35,847 nt of DNA from an uncultured Methanobrevibacter sp. (GCF_946184425.1 NZ_CAMHFP010000019.1:1-35847); one strand, 5' to 3'; numbered from the stretch's first letter, positions 7,899 through 15,869 are shown. Numbers and translations are program-made. The notes: generated by a model from the letters alone, not told the origin.

Positions 7899-8837
7899 AT
7901 GATTACAAAAGGAAATGATACTAAAGTACAAAATGAGGTAATAGCTCAAACCATTACAGATGAAACTGCAAAAAGGTTGAAGTTAGCTAGATTGTTTCCT
8001 AAACAAGAAATAAAAGAGAACTCCGATTACTACACTTACTTTAGACAAAACATTAATCTTGATGAAGCTATCAAAAAAGGTTTACTTGGAGAAGCTAAAG
8101 ATATTGCTCCAGGTGCATCCTTGCAAGAGTTAAATATCAGAAAGCCGGTAACTGACACTATCTCCATTGATACTGTTGGTGGGGTTCTTAATGTTAATAA
8201 AGATGTCTTTGATAGTGATATTGTTTCATTTGAAGACTTGTTAGGTGATGTAGCTACTGTTATTGCTAATCGTATTGAATATAACATTTATGATACATTA
8301 GTAAGCTCTCCAAATGTTCCTGTTTACAATACCAGTGAAACTCAGGATACTATGGATGCATATGGTAAATTTGTCATCAAAGCACAGGAAGCTTTCAAAG
8401 GTAATGCTGGAGCAGGCGCCGATTTAACAATAATGGCAGAGTCTTACAAAACTTTAAGCTATGTAAAACAATTAGCTTACTCATCCAACAAATTAGTTCA
8501 GCCTGTAGAAGATATTAAAGAATACTACGGTATTGATAATATCGACCTTTTGGGAACAACCCAAGCTGATGGTGGATCATTAATAGGTGACAAACAATAC
8601 ATAGGTTTTGATCTTAGGAATGCACCATTGACAGTATTGTATTCCAAATCTTCTGGAACTACTGTTGCACCTATTACAAGTGATGAAAACATTGCAGACT
8701 TCTATCCAATCATTGAAATCATGCGTAAAGACATCTATGATGAATTACCTCAATATACCAAATTGTTTATCCAAAGTAAAGTTGGAATATTGTTGAATAA
8801 ACCAGGACTTGCCTTAAAAGGTACCTGCAGACCATAA
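7899..8837 (+). CDS. Major capsid protein, HK97-fold type, copy 1
   Basis: This 312-aa protein has features of an HK97-fold major capsid protein. An N-terminal arm precedes the conserved GEAKDIAPGASLQELNIRKP. Then comes the long helix (FEDLLGDVATVIANRIEYNI) typical of the spine helix, and a C-terminal domain with YYGIDNIDLLGT and FYPIIEIMRKDI. There is no obvious N-terminal scaffold or delta domain, and no protease gene nearby. The start at ATG 7899 has AAGGTGAT five bases upstream. About half of the residues match the next gene, so the two arose by tandem duplication. It forms an operon with the cement-like gene. Confidence 0.78.
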   Translation: MITKGNDTKVQNEVIAQTITDETAKRLKLARLFPKQEIKENSDYYTYFRQNINLDEAIKKGLLGEAKDIAPGASLQELNIRKPVTDTISIDTVGGVLNVNKDVFDSDIVSFEDLLGDVATVIANRIEYNIYDTLVSSPNVPVYNTSETQDTMDAYGKFVIKAQEAFKGNAGAGADLTIMAESYKTLSYVKQLAYSSNKLVQPVEDIKEYYGIDNIDLLGTTQADGGSLIGDKQYIGFDLRNAPLTVLYSKSSGTTVAPITSDENIADFYPIIEIMRKDIYDELPQYTKLFIQSKVGILLNKPGLALKGTCRP

Positions 8838-8850
8838 GGAGGTGAAAGAA

Positions 8851-9777
8851 ATGCTAACCAAAGGAAATGATGCTAAAGTACAAAATGAAGTGATGGCGCA
8901 GATTGTTGCTGACACTTCTGCAAAGTGGATGAAATTCACCAGATTATTACCAAAGCAGGAAATTGAAGAAAACTCCCAATATTACACTTACATGTCACAA
9001 AGAGTTAATATTGAGGAAGCTATTCAGTCTGGTGTTCTTGGTGAGGCTAAAGACATTGCTCCTGGCGCAACACTTCAGGAACTGAATGTGAGAAAACCAA
9101 TATCAGAAACTATCTCCATTGACACCATTGGTGGAGTGTTAAACGTTTCTGCACAGATGTTGGATTCCAATTTAATCAGTGTTAATGACATGCTCCAGGA
9201 TGTTGGTATTCTTATCGGCCGCAGTATTGAAAAGGCAGCTATTGACATGATTATGAATTCCTCCAAAGTAGCTACCTACGACTTTGAAGCAGGTGACGAT
9301 ACCGGAATGACTATCCTTAAAGCTCAGGAAAAGTTCAAGGAATCAGCAGGAAGCTTTACCAACCTGAACAGTATGGCCGTCAGCTATAAATCACTGACCA
9401 CATTAAAGTCAGATATCTTTTCAAGCAACAAACAGGTCGAACCTGTAGAGTTAATCAAAAGCTATTACGGTGTTGACAACATTGACATCTTAGGAACTGC
9501 TGTATGTGATGGAGGTTCTGAGATGGGTGATAAGACATACATCGGTATGGACTACATCAATCCCGGAATGAAATTGTTATACTCAAGAACTACAGGAACA
9601 ACCGTTGCACCATTAGGGCCTGACGGTGAGATGTATGACTTCTATCCTTTAATCGAATTCATGCGCAAGGACATTCGTGATGAACTTCCAATGTATACAA
9701 AGCTATTCATACTTTCAAGCGTTGGTGTTTTAATGAATGCTCCTAACAGAATCATCAAAGGAAACTTCAGAGCATAA
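8851..9777 (+). CDS. Major capsid protein, HK97-fold type, copy 2
   Basis: This 308-aa paralogue of the preceding capsid gene is collinear along its whole length: MLTKGNDAKVQNEV against MITKGNDTKVQNEV at the N-terminus, GEAKDIAPGATLQELN in the arm, and DFYPLIEFMRKDIRDELP near the C-terminus. Divergence is greatest in the spine helix and the loop after it. The start is ATG 8851, with AAGGAGGTGA upstream; the frame is open to GTG 8842. Both copies lack stops or gaps, so both are probably functional. They could form different capsomers (for example hexamer versus pentamer positions) or alternative shells. Confidence 0.78.
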   Translation: MLTKGNDAKVQNEVMAQIVADTSAKWMKFTRLLPKQEIEENSQYYTYMSQRVNIEEAIQSGVLGEAKDIAPGATLQELNVRKPISETISIDTIGGVLNVSAQMLDSNLISVNDMLQDVGILIGRSIEKAAIDMIMNSSKVATYDFEAGDDTGMTILKAQEKFKESAGSFTNLNSMAVSYKSLTTLKSDIFSSNKQVEPVELIKSYYGVDNIDILGTAVCDGGSEMGDKTYIGMDYINPGMKLLYSRTTGTTVAPLGPDGEMYDFYPLIEFMRKDIRDELPMYTKLFILSSVGVLMNAPNRIIKGNFRA

Positions 9778-9796
9778 AACCATAATTAAAATCTCC

Positions 9797-9941
9797 TTAC
9801 CCTTTCGTGGGAACGTGTAGGGATAAAAGAATATTAAATCTCTGATTTAGTGAAGTTTTAGTTGCTTTTTCTTCACTATCACTTCTCTTAGAGTTTAACT
9901 CCGAATCCATAAAATAGCTGGGTTTCACTCTGCCCAGCTAT
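9797..9941 (+). other. Array of stem-loops in the 208-bp gap after the capsid genes
   Basis: No gene is seen between 9778 and 9985. Instead there are consecutive inverted repeats. They are CCCT/AGGG with a nested CGT/ACG (9797-9826), TAGTGAAG/CTTCACTA (9848-9878, perfect 8 bp), GAGTT/AACTC (9891-9901), and ATAGCTGGG/CCCAGCTAT (9914-9941, perfect 9 bp with a 10-base loop). The stretch could be a terminator/processing region, a non-coding RNA or a packaging signal. Confidence 0.55.
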
Positions 9942-9985
9942 AATATTTTAAACAGTAAAATCAATATAATTATGAGGCAATAACA

Positions 9986-10393
9986 ATGAAATTAATTTTA
10001 GATACTGAGAATTCGCATCCGACAACAATAACAGTTAGAGGAAAAGAAATAACATTACTTTTAATTGAATCCAGTATCCTGATTGACTCTTCTCAAATTG
10101 CCAAGATATTTGACAAGAAAGAAAAGACTGTAGCCGGTAAAGTTCAGAAATCCAAACTGGAAAAGTATGAAACAGAAAATATCAAGCTGTTAAAGAATTA
10201 CGGATTGATGCATCCTGATGCCGTTAAGCCAAGACCATTCTATGATTTAAGACAAATGTTGGAAGGGCCAGCAAAATATTATTTCAAACAGGCTGATGAT
10301 CTTAATCTTATCGAAGTTATCATTAGGATAGCTATCGGAAAGCACCGTGAGTGGATTCACAATAAACGTGTGGAAAATTTTAATGGAGAATAA
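9986..10393 (+). CDS. Hypothetical element protein, possible helix-turn-helix domain
   Basis: This 135-aa soluble protein is not confidently recognised. The central part, IDSSQIAKIFDKKEKTVAGK, reads like a helix-turn-helix and is loosely reminiscent of RhuM or Bro-N type phage proteins (IxxxQIAxxF). Later YDLRQMLEGPAKYYF and REWIHNK also suggest a compact helical protein. The start is ATG 9986, preceded by GAGGCAATAACA. It lies downstream of the structured stretch and 3 bp before the membrane protein gene, so it may belong to the lysis operon or be its regulator. Confidence 0.6.
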   Translation: MKLILDTENSHPTTITVRGKEITLLLIESSILIDSSQIAKIFDKKEKTVAGKVQKSKLEKYETENIKLLKNYGLMHPDAVKPRPFYDLRQMLEGPAKYYFKQADDLNLIEVIIRIAIGKHREWIHNKRVENFNGE

Positions 10394-10396
10394 TGT

Positions 10397-10771
10397 ATGA
10401 GAAATTATTTAAGACCCATAGCTTATGCATCTTTATATTTTATAATATTAATTTTAGAGAGGCTATCATTCATTGATAAGAAATTTGTAGTTCCTTTAGC
10501 TGTAATTATAACTGTATTTATTATTATAGCAATTATTTATAAAAAAGAGGGTTTTCAAAAAGTAAAAATTTCTTTCATTGCCATATTGTATGTAACTATT
10601 GCGGGAGTAATAATATTTACTTCGGGTATTGGAAATCTTCCAAAACCATGGGGTGGGATCGCAGCGGCATTGATTATGACTATTGGGATAATATTGTTTC
10701 TTTTGACCATAATTAAACTTAATTTATTAACTGTAGTTGTGGAAGATAATGATGATGTCTGGTTAAAATAA
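10397..10771 (+). CDS. Small four-helix membrane protein, holin candidate
   Basis: The 124-aa product has four predicted membrane helices (about residues 6-22, 30-48, 57-75 and 86-108), a short positively charged N-terminus (MRNYLRP) and an acidic C-terminal tail (VVEDNDDVW). Size, topology and position immediately before a cell-wall-degrading enzyme fit a holin, which would let the peptidase reach the wall. No family motif proves this. The gene starts 3 bp after the preceding stop and is probably co-transcribed with it. Confidence 0.6.
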   Translation: MRNYLRPIAYASLYFIILILERLSFIDKKFVVPLAVIITVFIIIAIIYKKEGFQKVKISFIAILYVTIAGVIIFTSGIGNLPKPWGGIAAALIMTIGIILFLLTIIKLNLLTVVVEDNDDVWLK

Positions 10772-10842
10772 TTATTGCTCCCTATTTTTATCTATTATAT
10801 GTTCCAATAATTTTATTATCTCATTTATATAAAAAATATAAT

Positions 10843-11649
10843 ATGAAAGATAATATTAGTTGGACAAGCTTTTGTCAAGCTATGAATTCAATAGCCTACT
10901 GGCTTATCCAAAACCAAAAGAATTACAAAAAACGTGACCATTACCAAATATTAACATTAAAAGGTAATTGCAAAGATATAGAAAAGAAAGCAAAGAAACT
11001 GGGAACTGACAAGCTAGTGGCAATGTATGCAATGGCTTTAATCAAAGACAACAAGTCATTGGATTTCCTTCCAAATTATGTAACATTAAAGAATGGAACT
11101 CAACTTGACAAGGCTGAATATGTTGACATGGCCATAAGAACTGAAAGCTATATCAGAGCAAATGGAAGACTTCCAGCTATTGTATATAGAAAATCAACAT
11201 TACCTGACTATAACGATTCAACAATGAAGTTATTTATAAAGACTTATACTTTCAAAGGTAATAGTATTGATGAGGCATTAGCAGTAATAGCTAACAAGAA
11301 ATTGTATAGCAAATACTTTGATTCACAAAAAACAGACAAGAAAACAATAACAGATGCTAAAGATGGTAAAGGTTCCAATTGTGTGGACTGGGGACAAGTC
11401 TATTACAGAATAGCTAAATCATTGGGTTATGATGTACAATTTATCCACGTTAAATGCAGGGTGTCAGGAACCGGTCACATCAGATTAAGATTAAGACATA
11501 AGAAACATACTGGAGGAAACTGGATTGACCGTGATCCTGCTGCAGTTGCAGATACAACATCAGGAAATGTAAGATCAATCTGGTGTGAAGATGGATATCT
11601 TATAGCTTATGATCCATCCTGGATTTTTACAGATTTATACAGTAGTTAA
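10843..11649 (+). CDS. Pseudomurein endoisopeptidase (PeiW/PeiP-like lysis enzyme)
   Basis: This enzyme would cut the peptide cross-links of archaeal pseudomurein to release virus particles. The 268-aa length is close to PeiW and PeiP of Methanothermobacter viruses. Residues about 55-125 look like a pseudomurein-binding repeat (LPNYVTLKNGTQLDKAEYVD then a long helix). The C-terminal part is a transglutaminase-like cysteine peptidase with C180 in GSNCVDWGQ, H212 in GTGHIRL and D229 or D231 in NWIDRDP as the expected triad. No signal peptide is seen, in keeping with a holin-dependent enzyme. It is also good evidence that the host has a pseudomurein wall. Confidence 0.88.
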   Translation: MKDNISWTSFCQAMNSIAYWLIQNQKNYKKRDHYQILTLKGNCKDIEKKAKKLGTDKLVAMYAMALIKDNKSLDFLPNYVTLKNGTQLDKAEYVDMAIRTESYIRANGRLPAIVYRKSTLPDYNDSTMKLFIKTYTFKGNSIDEALAVIANKKLYSKYFDSQKTDKKTITDAKDGKGSNCVDWGQVYYRIAKSLGYDVQFIHVKCRVSGTGHIRLRLRHKKHTGGNWIDRDPAAVADTTSGNVRSIWCEDGYLIAYDPSWIFTDLYSS

Positions 11650-11662
11650 CGTTAATGTTAAC
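11645..11662. promoter_or_regulatory. Triple GTTAAY hexamer at the end of the lysis gene
   Basis: Three GTTAAY hexamers stand in direct tandem (GTTAACGTTAATGTTAAC), overlapping the stop codon of the endoisopeptidase gene and followed by a T-rich stretch. A further CTTAACGTTAAT lies at 11734-11745. The motif also occurs before the capsid operon and in the 110-bp repeats. It may be an operator or a silencer-type binding site. Confidence 0.35.
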
Positions 11663-11740
11663 TCTTTTTCTTTTTTATTTAAAAATTAACAAATATTTTA
11701 GTAGGTTTTCAATACTAATTTTTTTTCAGATATCTTAACG

Positions 11741-11854
11741 TTAATCATCTGATACAGTAACAGTAGAACCGTTTCTATCTTTAAATTCAACTATAAAATC
11801 ATTAGGTAATTTTTCAACAATTTCTTTTAAAACTTCAATAGTTAGTTCTGACAT
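11741..11854 (-). CDS. 37-residue microprotein
   Basis: This is a short open frame on the minus strand. The product starts MSELTIEVLKEIVEKLP and ends with an acidic beta-like tail (FIVEFKDRNGSTVTVSDD). The composition is protein-like: an amphipathic helix followed by a strand pair, with no rare codons. The upstream sequence is AT-rich without a clear ribosome binding site, so translation may be leaderless or the frame may be fortuitous. It fills most of the otherwise empty 11650-11942 interval between the lysis gene and the MarR gene. The function is unknown. Confidence 0.45.
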   Translation of the reverse strand: MSELTIEVLKEIVEKLPNDFIVEFKDRNGSTVTVSDD

Positions 11855-11942
11855 ATTTAATAGGTATATTCAAACTATTATTAAAATATACACAATTGGA
11901 AACAAAACCTTATTTAAATTTCAAAAAGTTATTTACTGTTTT

Positions 11943-12362
11943 TTAATTTTTAATTAATTCGTCTAATGTGATTAACTGTTCTTTTAAGGTTTTAATTTCA
12001 TTTTCACCTATTTTAGAGATTATTAATTCTTCTATTTCATTATTGATTTGAAGAGCTGCCTTTTGTATTTCTTTTCCTTTTTTTGTGATTTTAACGATTT
12101 TCCTACGATTGTCTTCAGGGTCAATTTCTTTTGTCAGAAATCCTTTCTTTTCAAGTATCTTCACAGATTTGGTTACGCTGCTTTTTCCTATGTTTGCTTT
12201 TTCTGCAAGATAATCTATAGAAACACCATTATTCAATGCTAAAACAAGGAGCACTCTTGTCTGACTCAATGTCAAATCCATTTCTTTAAGATAGCTATTC
12301 ATGTAGTTTGTGTAATCGTTGAATAGATTAGCTATTAGGAATCCTAATTTTTTTTCTTCCAT
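11943..12362 (-). CDS. MarR-family transcriptional regulator
   Basis: This 139-aa protein has the usual MarR layout. An N-terminal dimerisation helix is followed by a winged helix-turn-helix (LTLSQTRVLLVLALNNGVSI, then the recognition helix near KANIGKSSVTKSVKILEKKG) and the wing DPEDNRRKIVKITKKGKE. It is divergently transcribed from the flavodoxin and hydrolase genes. A palindrome (12399-12417) between them is the obvious operator, so it probably represses itself and that operon until a ligand or oxidant is sensed. No cysteine is visible, so a small-molecule ligand is more likely than direct thiol oxidation. Confidence 0.9.
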   Translation of the reverse strand: MEEKKLGFLIANLFNDYTNYMNSYLKEMDLTLSQTRVLLVLALNNGVSIDYLAEKANIGKSSVTKSVKILEKKGFLTKEIDPEDNRRKIVKITKKGKEIQKAALQINNEIEELIISKIGENEIKTLKEQLITLDELIKN

Positions 12363-12398
12363 AGCAATGTTTATATATGATTATTGTTAAATAGTTTT

Positions 12399-12417
12399 CT
12401 ATGAAATAGTTTCATAG
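12399..12417. promoter_or_regulatory. MarR operator palindrome
   Basis: CTATGAAATAGTTTCATAG is a perfect inverted repeat with 8-bp arms and a 3-bp spacer, lying between the divergent MarR and flavodoxin genes. A further half-site (TTTTATAGGAAA) follows at 12425. On the minus side a TATA-like element for the MarR gene lies near 12369-12378. The layout fits autorepression plus control of the flavodoxin operon. Confidence 0.65.
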
Positions 12418-12461
12418 GAAATTATTTTATAGGAAATAAAATTTTTTCGAGATGATAAAAA

Positions 12462-12905
12462 ATGAAAACCGCAATAATATATGTTTCATCACACCATGGA
12501 AATACAAAAAAAGTTCTCGACGTAATGGCATATTCAAATGATATAGACTTATTAAAAATATCTGAAGCTAAAAAAACAGATTTTTCAGTTTATGATGCAA
12601 TAGGATTTGCTTCAGGAATATATTTCCATAAATTCCACAAAGGCATCGAAAAGCTGGCTTCAGAAATTGACTTGACCGGCAAAAAGGTTTTCACTGTTTA
12701 CACATGCGGTATTAATTACATAAACTATGCAAGAGGCATCCAAAAAACAATCAGATCCCAAGACTGCGAATTCATTGGAGGATTCAGCTGCAGAGGATAT
12801 GACACATATGGATTTTTCGAAAAAATCGGTGGAATAGCCAAAAACCATCCCAACGAAAAAGACTTTAGAAAAGCTCGTGAATTTATAAAAAACAATTTGA
12901 GGTGA
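12462..12905 (+). CDS. Flavodoxin-family protein
   Basis: This 147-aa protein has a flavodoxin fold. The N-terminal strand and FMN phosphate loop read IIYVSSHHGNTKKV. YDAIGFASGIYFHKFHKG and the loop VYTCGINYINYARG would frame the isoalloxazine ring. Such proteins carry electrons or act as small NAD(P)H-linked flavin reductases. The gene overlaps the ribosome binding site of the hydrolase gene and ends 5 bp before its start, so the two are one operon under the MarR regulator. The partner and substrate are unknown. Confidence 0.88.
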   Translation: MKTAIIYVSSHHGNTKKVLDVMAYSNDIDLLKISEAKKTDFSVYDAIGFASGIYFHKFHKGIEKLASEIDLTGKKVFTVYTCGINYINYARGIQKTIRSQDCEFIGGFSCRGYDTYGFFEKIGGIAKNHPNEKDFRKAREFIKNNLR

Positions 12906-12910
12906 TATTA

Positions 12911-14092
12911 ATGAAAAAAATGATGAATAAAATGCCGTCAGTTGGCGTTGAAGGCCACTGGTCAGCGGATAAATTCAGCGACAATGTCCTGCAGGATGCA
13001 CTGATAAGACATGCACTAGGATTAACCTACCTGCAAATGGCAGATGTAGGGGAAGTATTAGAAACAGTTGCTAAATTCAAAGCAGGAAAAGAATGGATTG
13101 ATGCATGGTCTGAAATGGCAACAACACTTGAAAAAAGAGCAGAAAACTCCAACAGTAACGTGACAAAAGAAAGTGCATATCTAAGGGCATCAACCTATTG
13201 GAGAATTGCTTTAATGTATTTTAACTCAATTGATGATGATAGACTTTCCAAGTATTCTCAAAACAGTTTGGATTGTTATCATAAATATCTAGAAGTATCC
13301 ACTTTCCCAGGAGAATATATCGAAATCTCTTATGGAGACTCATTTCTTCCAGCACATTATTATCAATCTCCCGTTGCAGATGAAAATGCACCGTTAATGA
13401 TATTGACTCCTGGAAGAGATACTTTCGCAGAAGATACTGCATGGGTTTACAGACAGGCACTGAAAAGAGGAATAAACTGTCTTGTGTATGACGGTCCAGG
13501 TCAGGGATTTGCCCTTAGAATGAACGGAATTACATTCAGACATGATATAGAAAATGTAATAACCCCAATTATCGATTACTGTTTAGAAAACTTTGAAGGC
13601 ATAGATGAGGAAAACATAATACTTTTCGGAATAAGCTTTGGAGGATTTCTAGTGCCTAGAGCCGCAATCTATGATGAACGTGTTAGAATGTGTATTGTTG
13701 ATCCAGGCAATGCAAACTGGGGCGGTGCCTTTGCTAAAAGACTTGAAATGATTCAAAAAATGCCAAAAGAAGTTCGTCCCGCACAATTGGACTTCATGCT
13801 TGAAGATTACATTTACAAGCACGGAGCAACATCCGAAACCATTTGTGATGAACTTAGAAAATTCGACAATACTGACATTATTAAGGATTTGGATTGTTTG
13901 ACCATTGTAATGGATGGAACCTCAGAAATGACACAAGGTGAAGCAAAAGTATTCTATGATATGCTTGAATGTGAAAAGGAATATTTATTGTTTGATGAAG
14001 ATTCTGGTTCACAGATGCATGCCCAAATGGGGGGATATGCAACAGCAAGCGAAATGCTATTGGATTTAGTCGAAAAGCACTTAATTCAATAA
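12911..14092 (+). CDS. Alpha/beta hydrolase (FrsA/DUF1100-like)
   Basis: The protein has about 393 residues. A helical N-terminal domain (about 1-130) precedes an alpha/beta hydrolase core. The nucleophile elbow is GISFGG with S242. Before it, YDGPGQGFALR is the typical glycine-rich loop region. Acid and histidine candidates lie in VMDGTSEMT and near the C-terminus (SGSQMHAQMGG). The layout is like FrsA or 2,6-dihydropseudooxynicotine hydrolase type enzymes, which hydrolyse esters or C-C bonds. The start is ATG 12911 with AGGTGAT upstream; GTG 12902 is an in-frame alternative. The gene is coupled to the flavodoxin gene. The substrate is not deducible. Confidence 0.85.
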   Translation: MKKMMNKMPSVGVEGHWSADKFSDNVLQDALIRHALGLTYLQMADVGEVLETVAKFKAGKEWIDAWSEMATTLEKRAENSNSNVTKESAYLRASTYWRIALMYFNSIDDDRLSKYSQNSLDCYHKYLEVSTFPGEYIEISYGDSFLPAHYYQSPVADENAPLMILTPGRDTFAEDTAWVYRQALKRGINCLVYDGPGQGFALRMNGITFRHDIENVITPIIDYCLENFEGIDEENIILFGISFGGFLVPRAAIYDERVRMCIVDPGNANWGGAFAKRLEMIQKMPKEVRPAQLDFMLEDYIYKHGATSETICDELRKFDNTDIIKDLDCLTIVMDGTSEMTQGEAKVFYDMLECEKEYLLFDEDSGSQMHAQMGGYATASEMLLDLVEKHLIQ

Positions 14093-14160
14093 TCATTTCT
14101 TTTTTCTAATTTTTTAAACTTTAACCACATATGCTGTTGGAAACATAACATCCATTTTTA

Positions 14161-14270
14161 ACATTAACGATTGGGTTCAGTTATTAAAAACTTCTTTTCA
14201 AAACCCTTGCATATATATCGCAGTTTAAAATCAGATTTTATTTACAAGATAGCGTCCGTTAATGTTAATG
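14161..14270. repeat. 110-bp intergenic repeat, copy A (diverged)
   Basis: This is the diverged member of a three-copy family (others at 23990 and 24879). It begins ACATTAACG, has the central block TTGCATATATATCGCAGTTT and ends CCGTTAATGTTAATG, so the two ends are inverted relative to each other. The interval 14093-14451 holds no gene beyond this repeat and a T-rich terminator-like run just after 14092. The central block resembles a TATA element pointing toward the genes at 14452 and beyond. Confidence 0.6.
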
Positions 14271-14451
14271 TCATTCCATTAAATTAAAGGAAAAAAATAT
14301 CTATTAATTTAATCGGCTCTTACATTCATTATTCTATAGGCAACAATAGCTATGAAAAATTAATTATTTTCTATGAATTTAATAATGATAATTTTATATA
14401 ATTGAAATAATAAAATATTATATTAATTATTATATACAGGTTGTAATAGCT

Positions 14452-14649
14452 ATGGCCAATATAAATAATACATCATCCTACATGGATGAAGATAAAAAGC
14501 AAATTATCAAAGAGTCCAATTATACCTTTAGAGATGCTCTTGAAGTTTCAGCTTTTCTCATTGAAACCGGAAGGTTCGAAAGATTCTACAAAGAAATGCA
14601 GATTGCAGATCTTCAAAAAGAACTCGACCAAATGGATAAAGAAGAATAG
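14452..14649 (+). CDS. 65-residue helical protein, paralogue of the next gene
   Basis: The product is a short acidic helical protein. The segment YTFRDALEVSAFLIETGRFE aligns with FTHKDAYELGAKLIAMGEAE in the protein at 14797 and, more weakly, with the C-terminus of the protein at 6851. The remainder is a coiled coil (ADLQKELDQMDKEE). No ribosome binding site is clear before ATG 14452. It stands just upstream of the terminase operon and may be a regulator or a packaging/head accessory. The function is unknown. Confidence 0.6.
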   Translation: MANINNTSSYMDEDKKQIIKESNYTFRDALEVSAFLIETGRFERFYKEMQIADLQKELDQMDKEE

Positions 14650-14796
14650 CTATTGACTTCAAAAAATATATCTCCAGGATATTGCTCTTAACAGAAACTA
14701 TTTTTGATTGTCAAAGGTAATAATAAAATTTATTATTACTTTTATATATTTTTTCTAATAAAGTTTTATATATAATACATAATAAATATATGTATT

Positions 14797-15045
14797 ATGT
14801 TAACCGAAAAAACCAACATCAGCGCAAGAGTGGAAATAACGCTCAAAAAAATAGTTGAAGATTCTTCTTTTACCCATAAAGATGCTTATGAGCTTGGAGC
14901 AAAACTAATAGCCATGGGTGAAGCAGAAAACACAATAATGGAAATAAACAATAACTCTGCTTATGAAAGAATCATAAAACAAACTGAACACCGCTTGATT
15001 GAAGCAAGAAAGTTGGAGCTTGAAAGGGAATTAAGAGACTTATAG
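14797..15045 (+). CDS. 82-residue helical protein upstream of the terminase genes
   Basis: This small charged helical protein shares the FTHKDAYELGAKLIAMGEAE motif with its neighbour at 14452. Its C-terminal half is a strong coiled coil (RLIEARKLELERELRDL). A TATA element (TTTTATATATAA, near 14764-14775) lies about 25 bp before ATG 14797, so the mRNA is probably leaderless and begins at this gene. It is followed 14 bp later by the small terminase candidate. The function is unknown; a packaging co-factor or operon regulator would fit. Confidence 0.65.
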   Translation: MLTEKTNISARVEITLKKIVEDSSFTHKDAYELGAKLIAMGEAENTIMEINNNSAYERIIKQTEHRLIEARKLELERELRDL

Positions 15046-15059
15046 GAGGCACCATCACC

Positions 15060-15869
15060 ATGGGCAGGGGAAACTCAGATGTAATTTACTTTTTGGAACA
15101 GCACGAACAGGAAATAATGAACTGCTGCAAAAAAGGAATGAGCAACAACGAAGTCAGGGAAATGCTAAAAACAAAATACGGCCGAGATGTTGCAGACATT
15201 ACCTACAGGAAGTTCAAAGCAACATTGAACCTGAATAAAACTGATTTCATGGAAACATTGCTGGATGAAATAATAGCTATGAAGACATCCGGAGCAACAG
15301 ACCAAAGCGTGAGAAGATGGCTTGCAGAAGAGCATGAATTCGAAGTAAGCAGGTCAACATTCTCCAGATTCAAAAAGAAATATCATCTTAATGATGAAGA
15401 GAAAGACCCAAGAGCAAGAGATAAGGAGGCATTAACGGATAGGGCCATCAGTCAAAGACAGATAACAAACACTAATGCTCATCAGGATAACATTGACATG
15501 GCTATTGATACCATACTTCAGCAGCAGGTCACAGACATCAAAACGGGACTCGATAATCTTGATAAGATTACCAAAAACGCTGTTGGTATTGAAATTGATT
15601 TTGCAAAACTGGATCAGGAAGTAAGATATCATGCAGGGGAAAAAAGCCTAGCAAGATACTTGCTTGATCTTGCGGAATTAAAAATCAGATACCTTGAACT
15701 GTCTGTTAAAGCATTTGATGCTAAAAACAAATTATTCAAAGATGAAATGGACAGACTATTCCAAAACAGAGTTTTAGAACTTGAAGATAAGAAAATAGAA
15801 ATGTCTCAAAAGGACATCATGAATGAAATAGAAATACTTGCAAAGCAGATTGATGATAATAATGTATGA
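15060..15869 (+). CDS. Terminase small subunit candidate
   Basis: The small terminase recognises the packaging site and loads the large subunit. This 269-aa protein contains two helix-turn-helix-like units in tandem (GMSNNEVREMLKTKYGRDV with ITYRKFKATL, and GATDQSVRRWLAEEHEFEV with SRSTFSRFKKKY), followed by a long helical region with coiled coil suited to oligomerisation. The start is ATG 15060 with TAGGAGG upstream. Its 3' end overlaps the large terminase start by 8 bp (ATGTATGA), the classic arrangement for a terminase pair. Identification is by position and architecture. Confidence 0.72.
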   Translation: MGRGNSDVIYFLEQHEQEIMNCCKKGMSNNEVREMLKTKYGRDVADITYRKFKATLNLNKTDFMETLLDEIIAMKTSGATDQSVRRWLAEEHEFEVSRSTFSRFKKKYHLNDEEKDPRARDKEALTDRAISQRQITNTNAHQDNIDMAIDTILQQQVTDIKTGLDNLDKITKNAVGIEIDFAKLDQEVRYHAGEKSLARYLLDLAELKIRYLELSVKAFDAKNKLFKDEMDRLFQNRVLELEDKKIEMSQKDIMNEIEILAKQIDDNNV

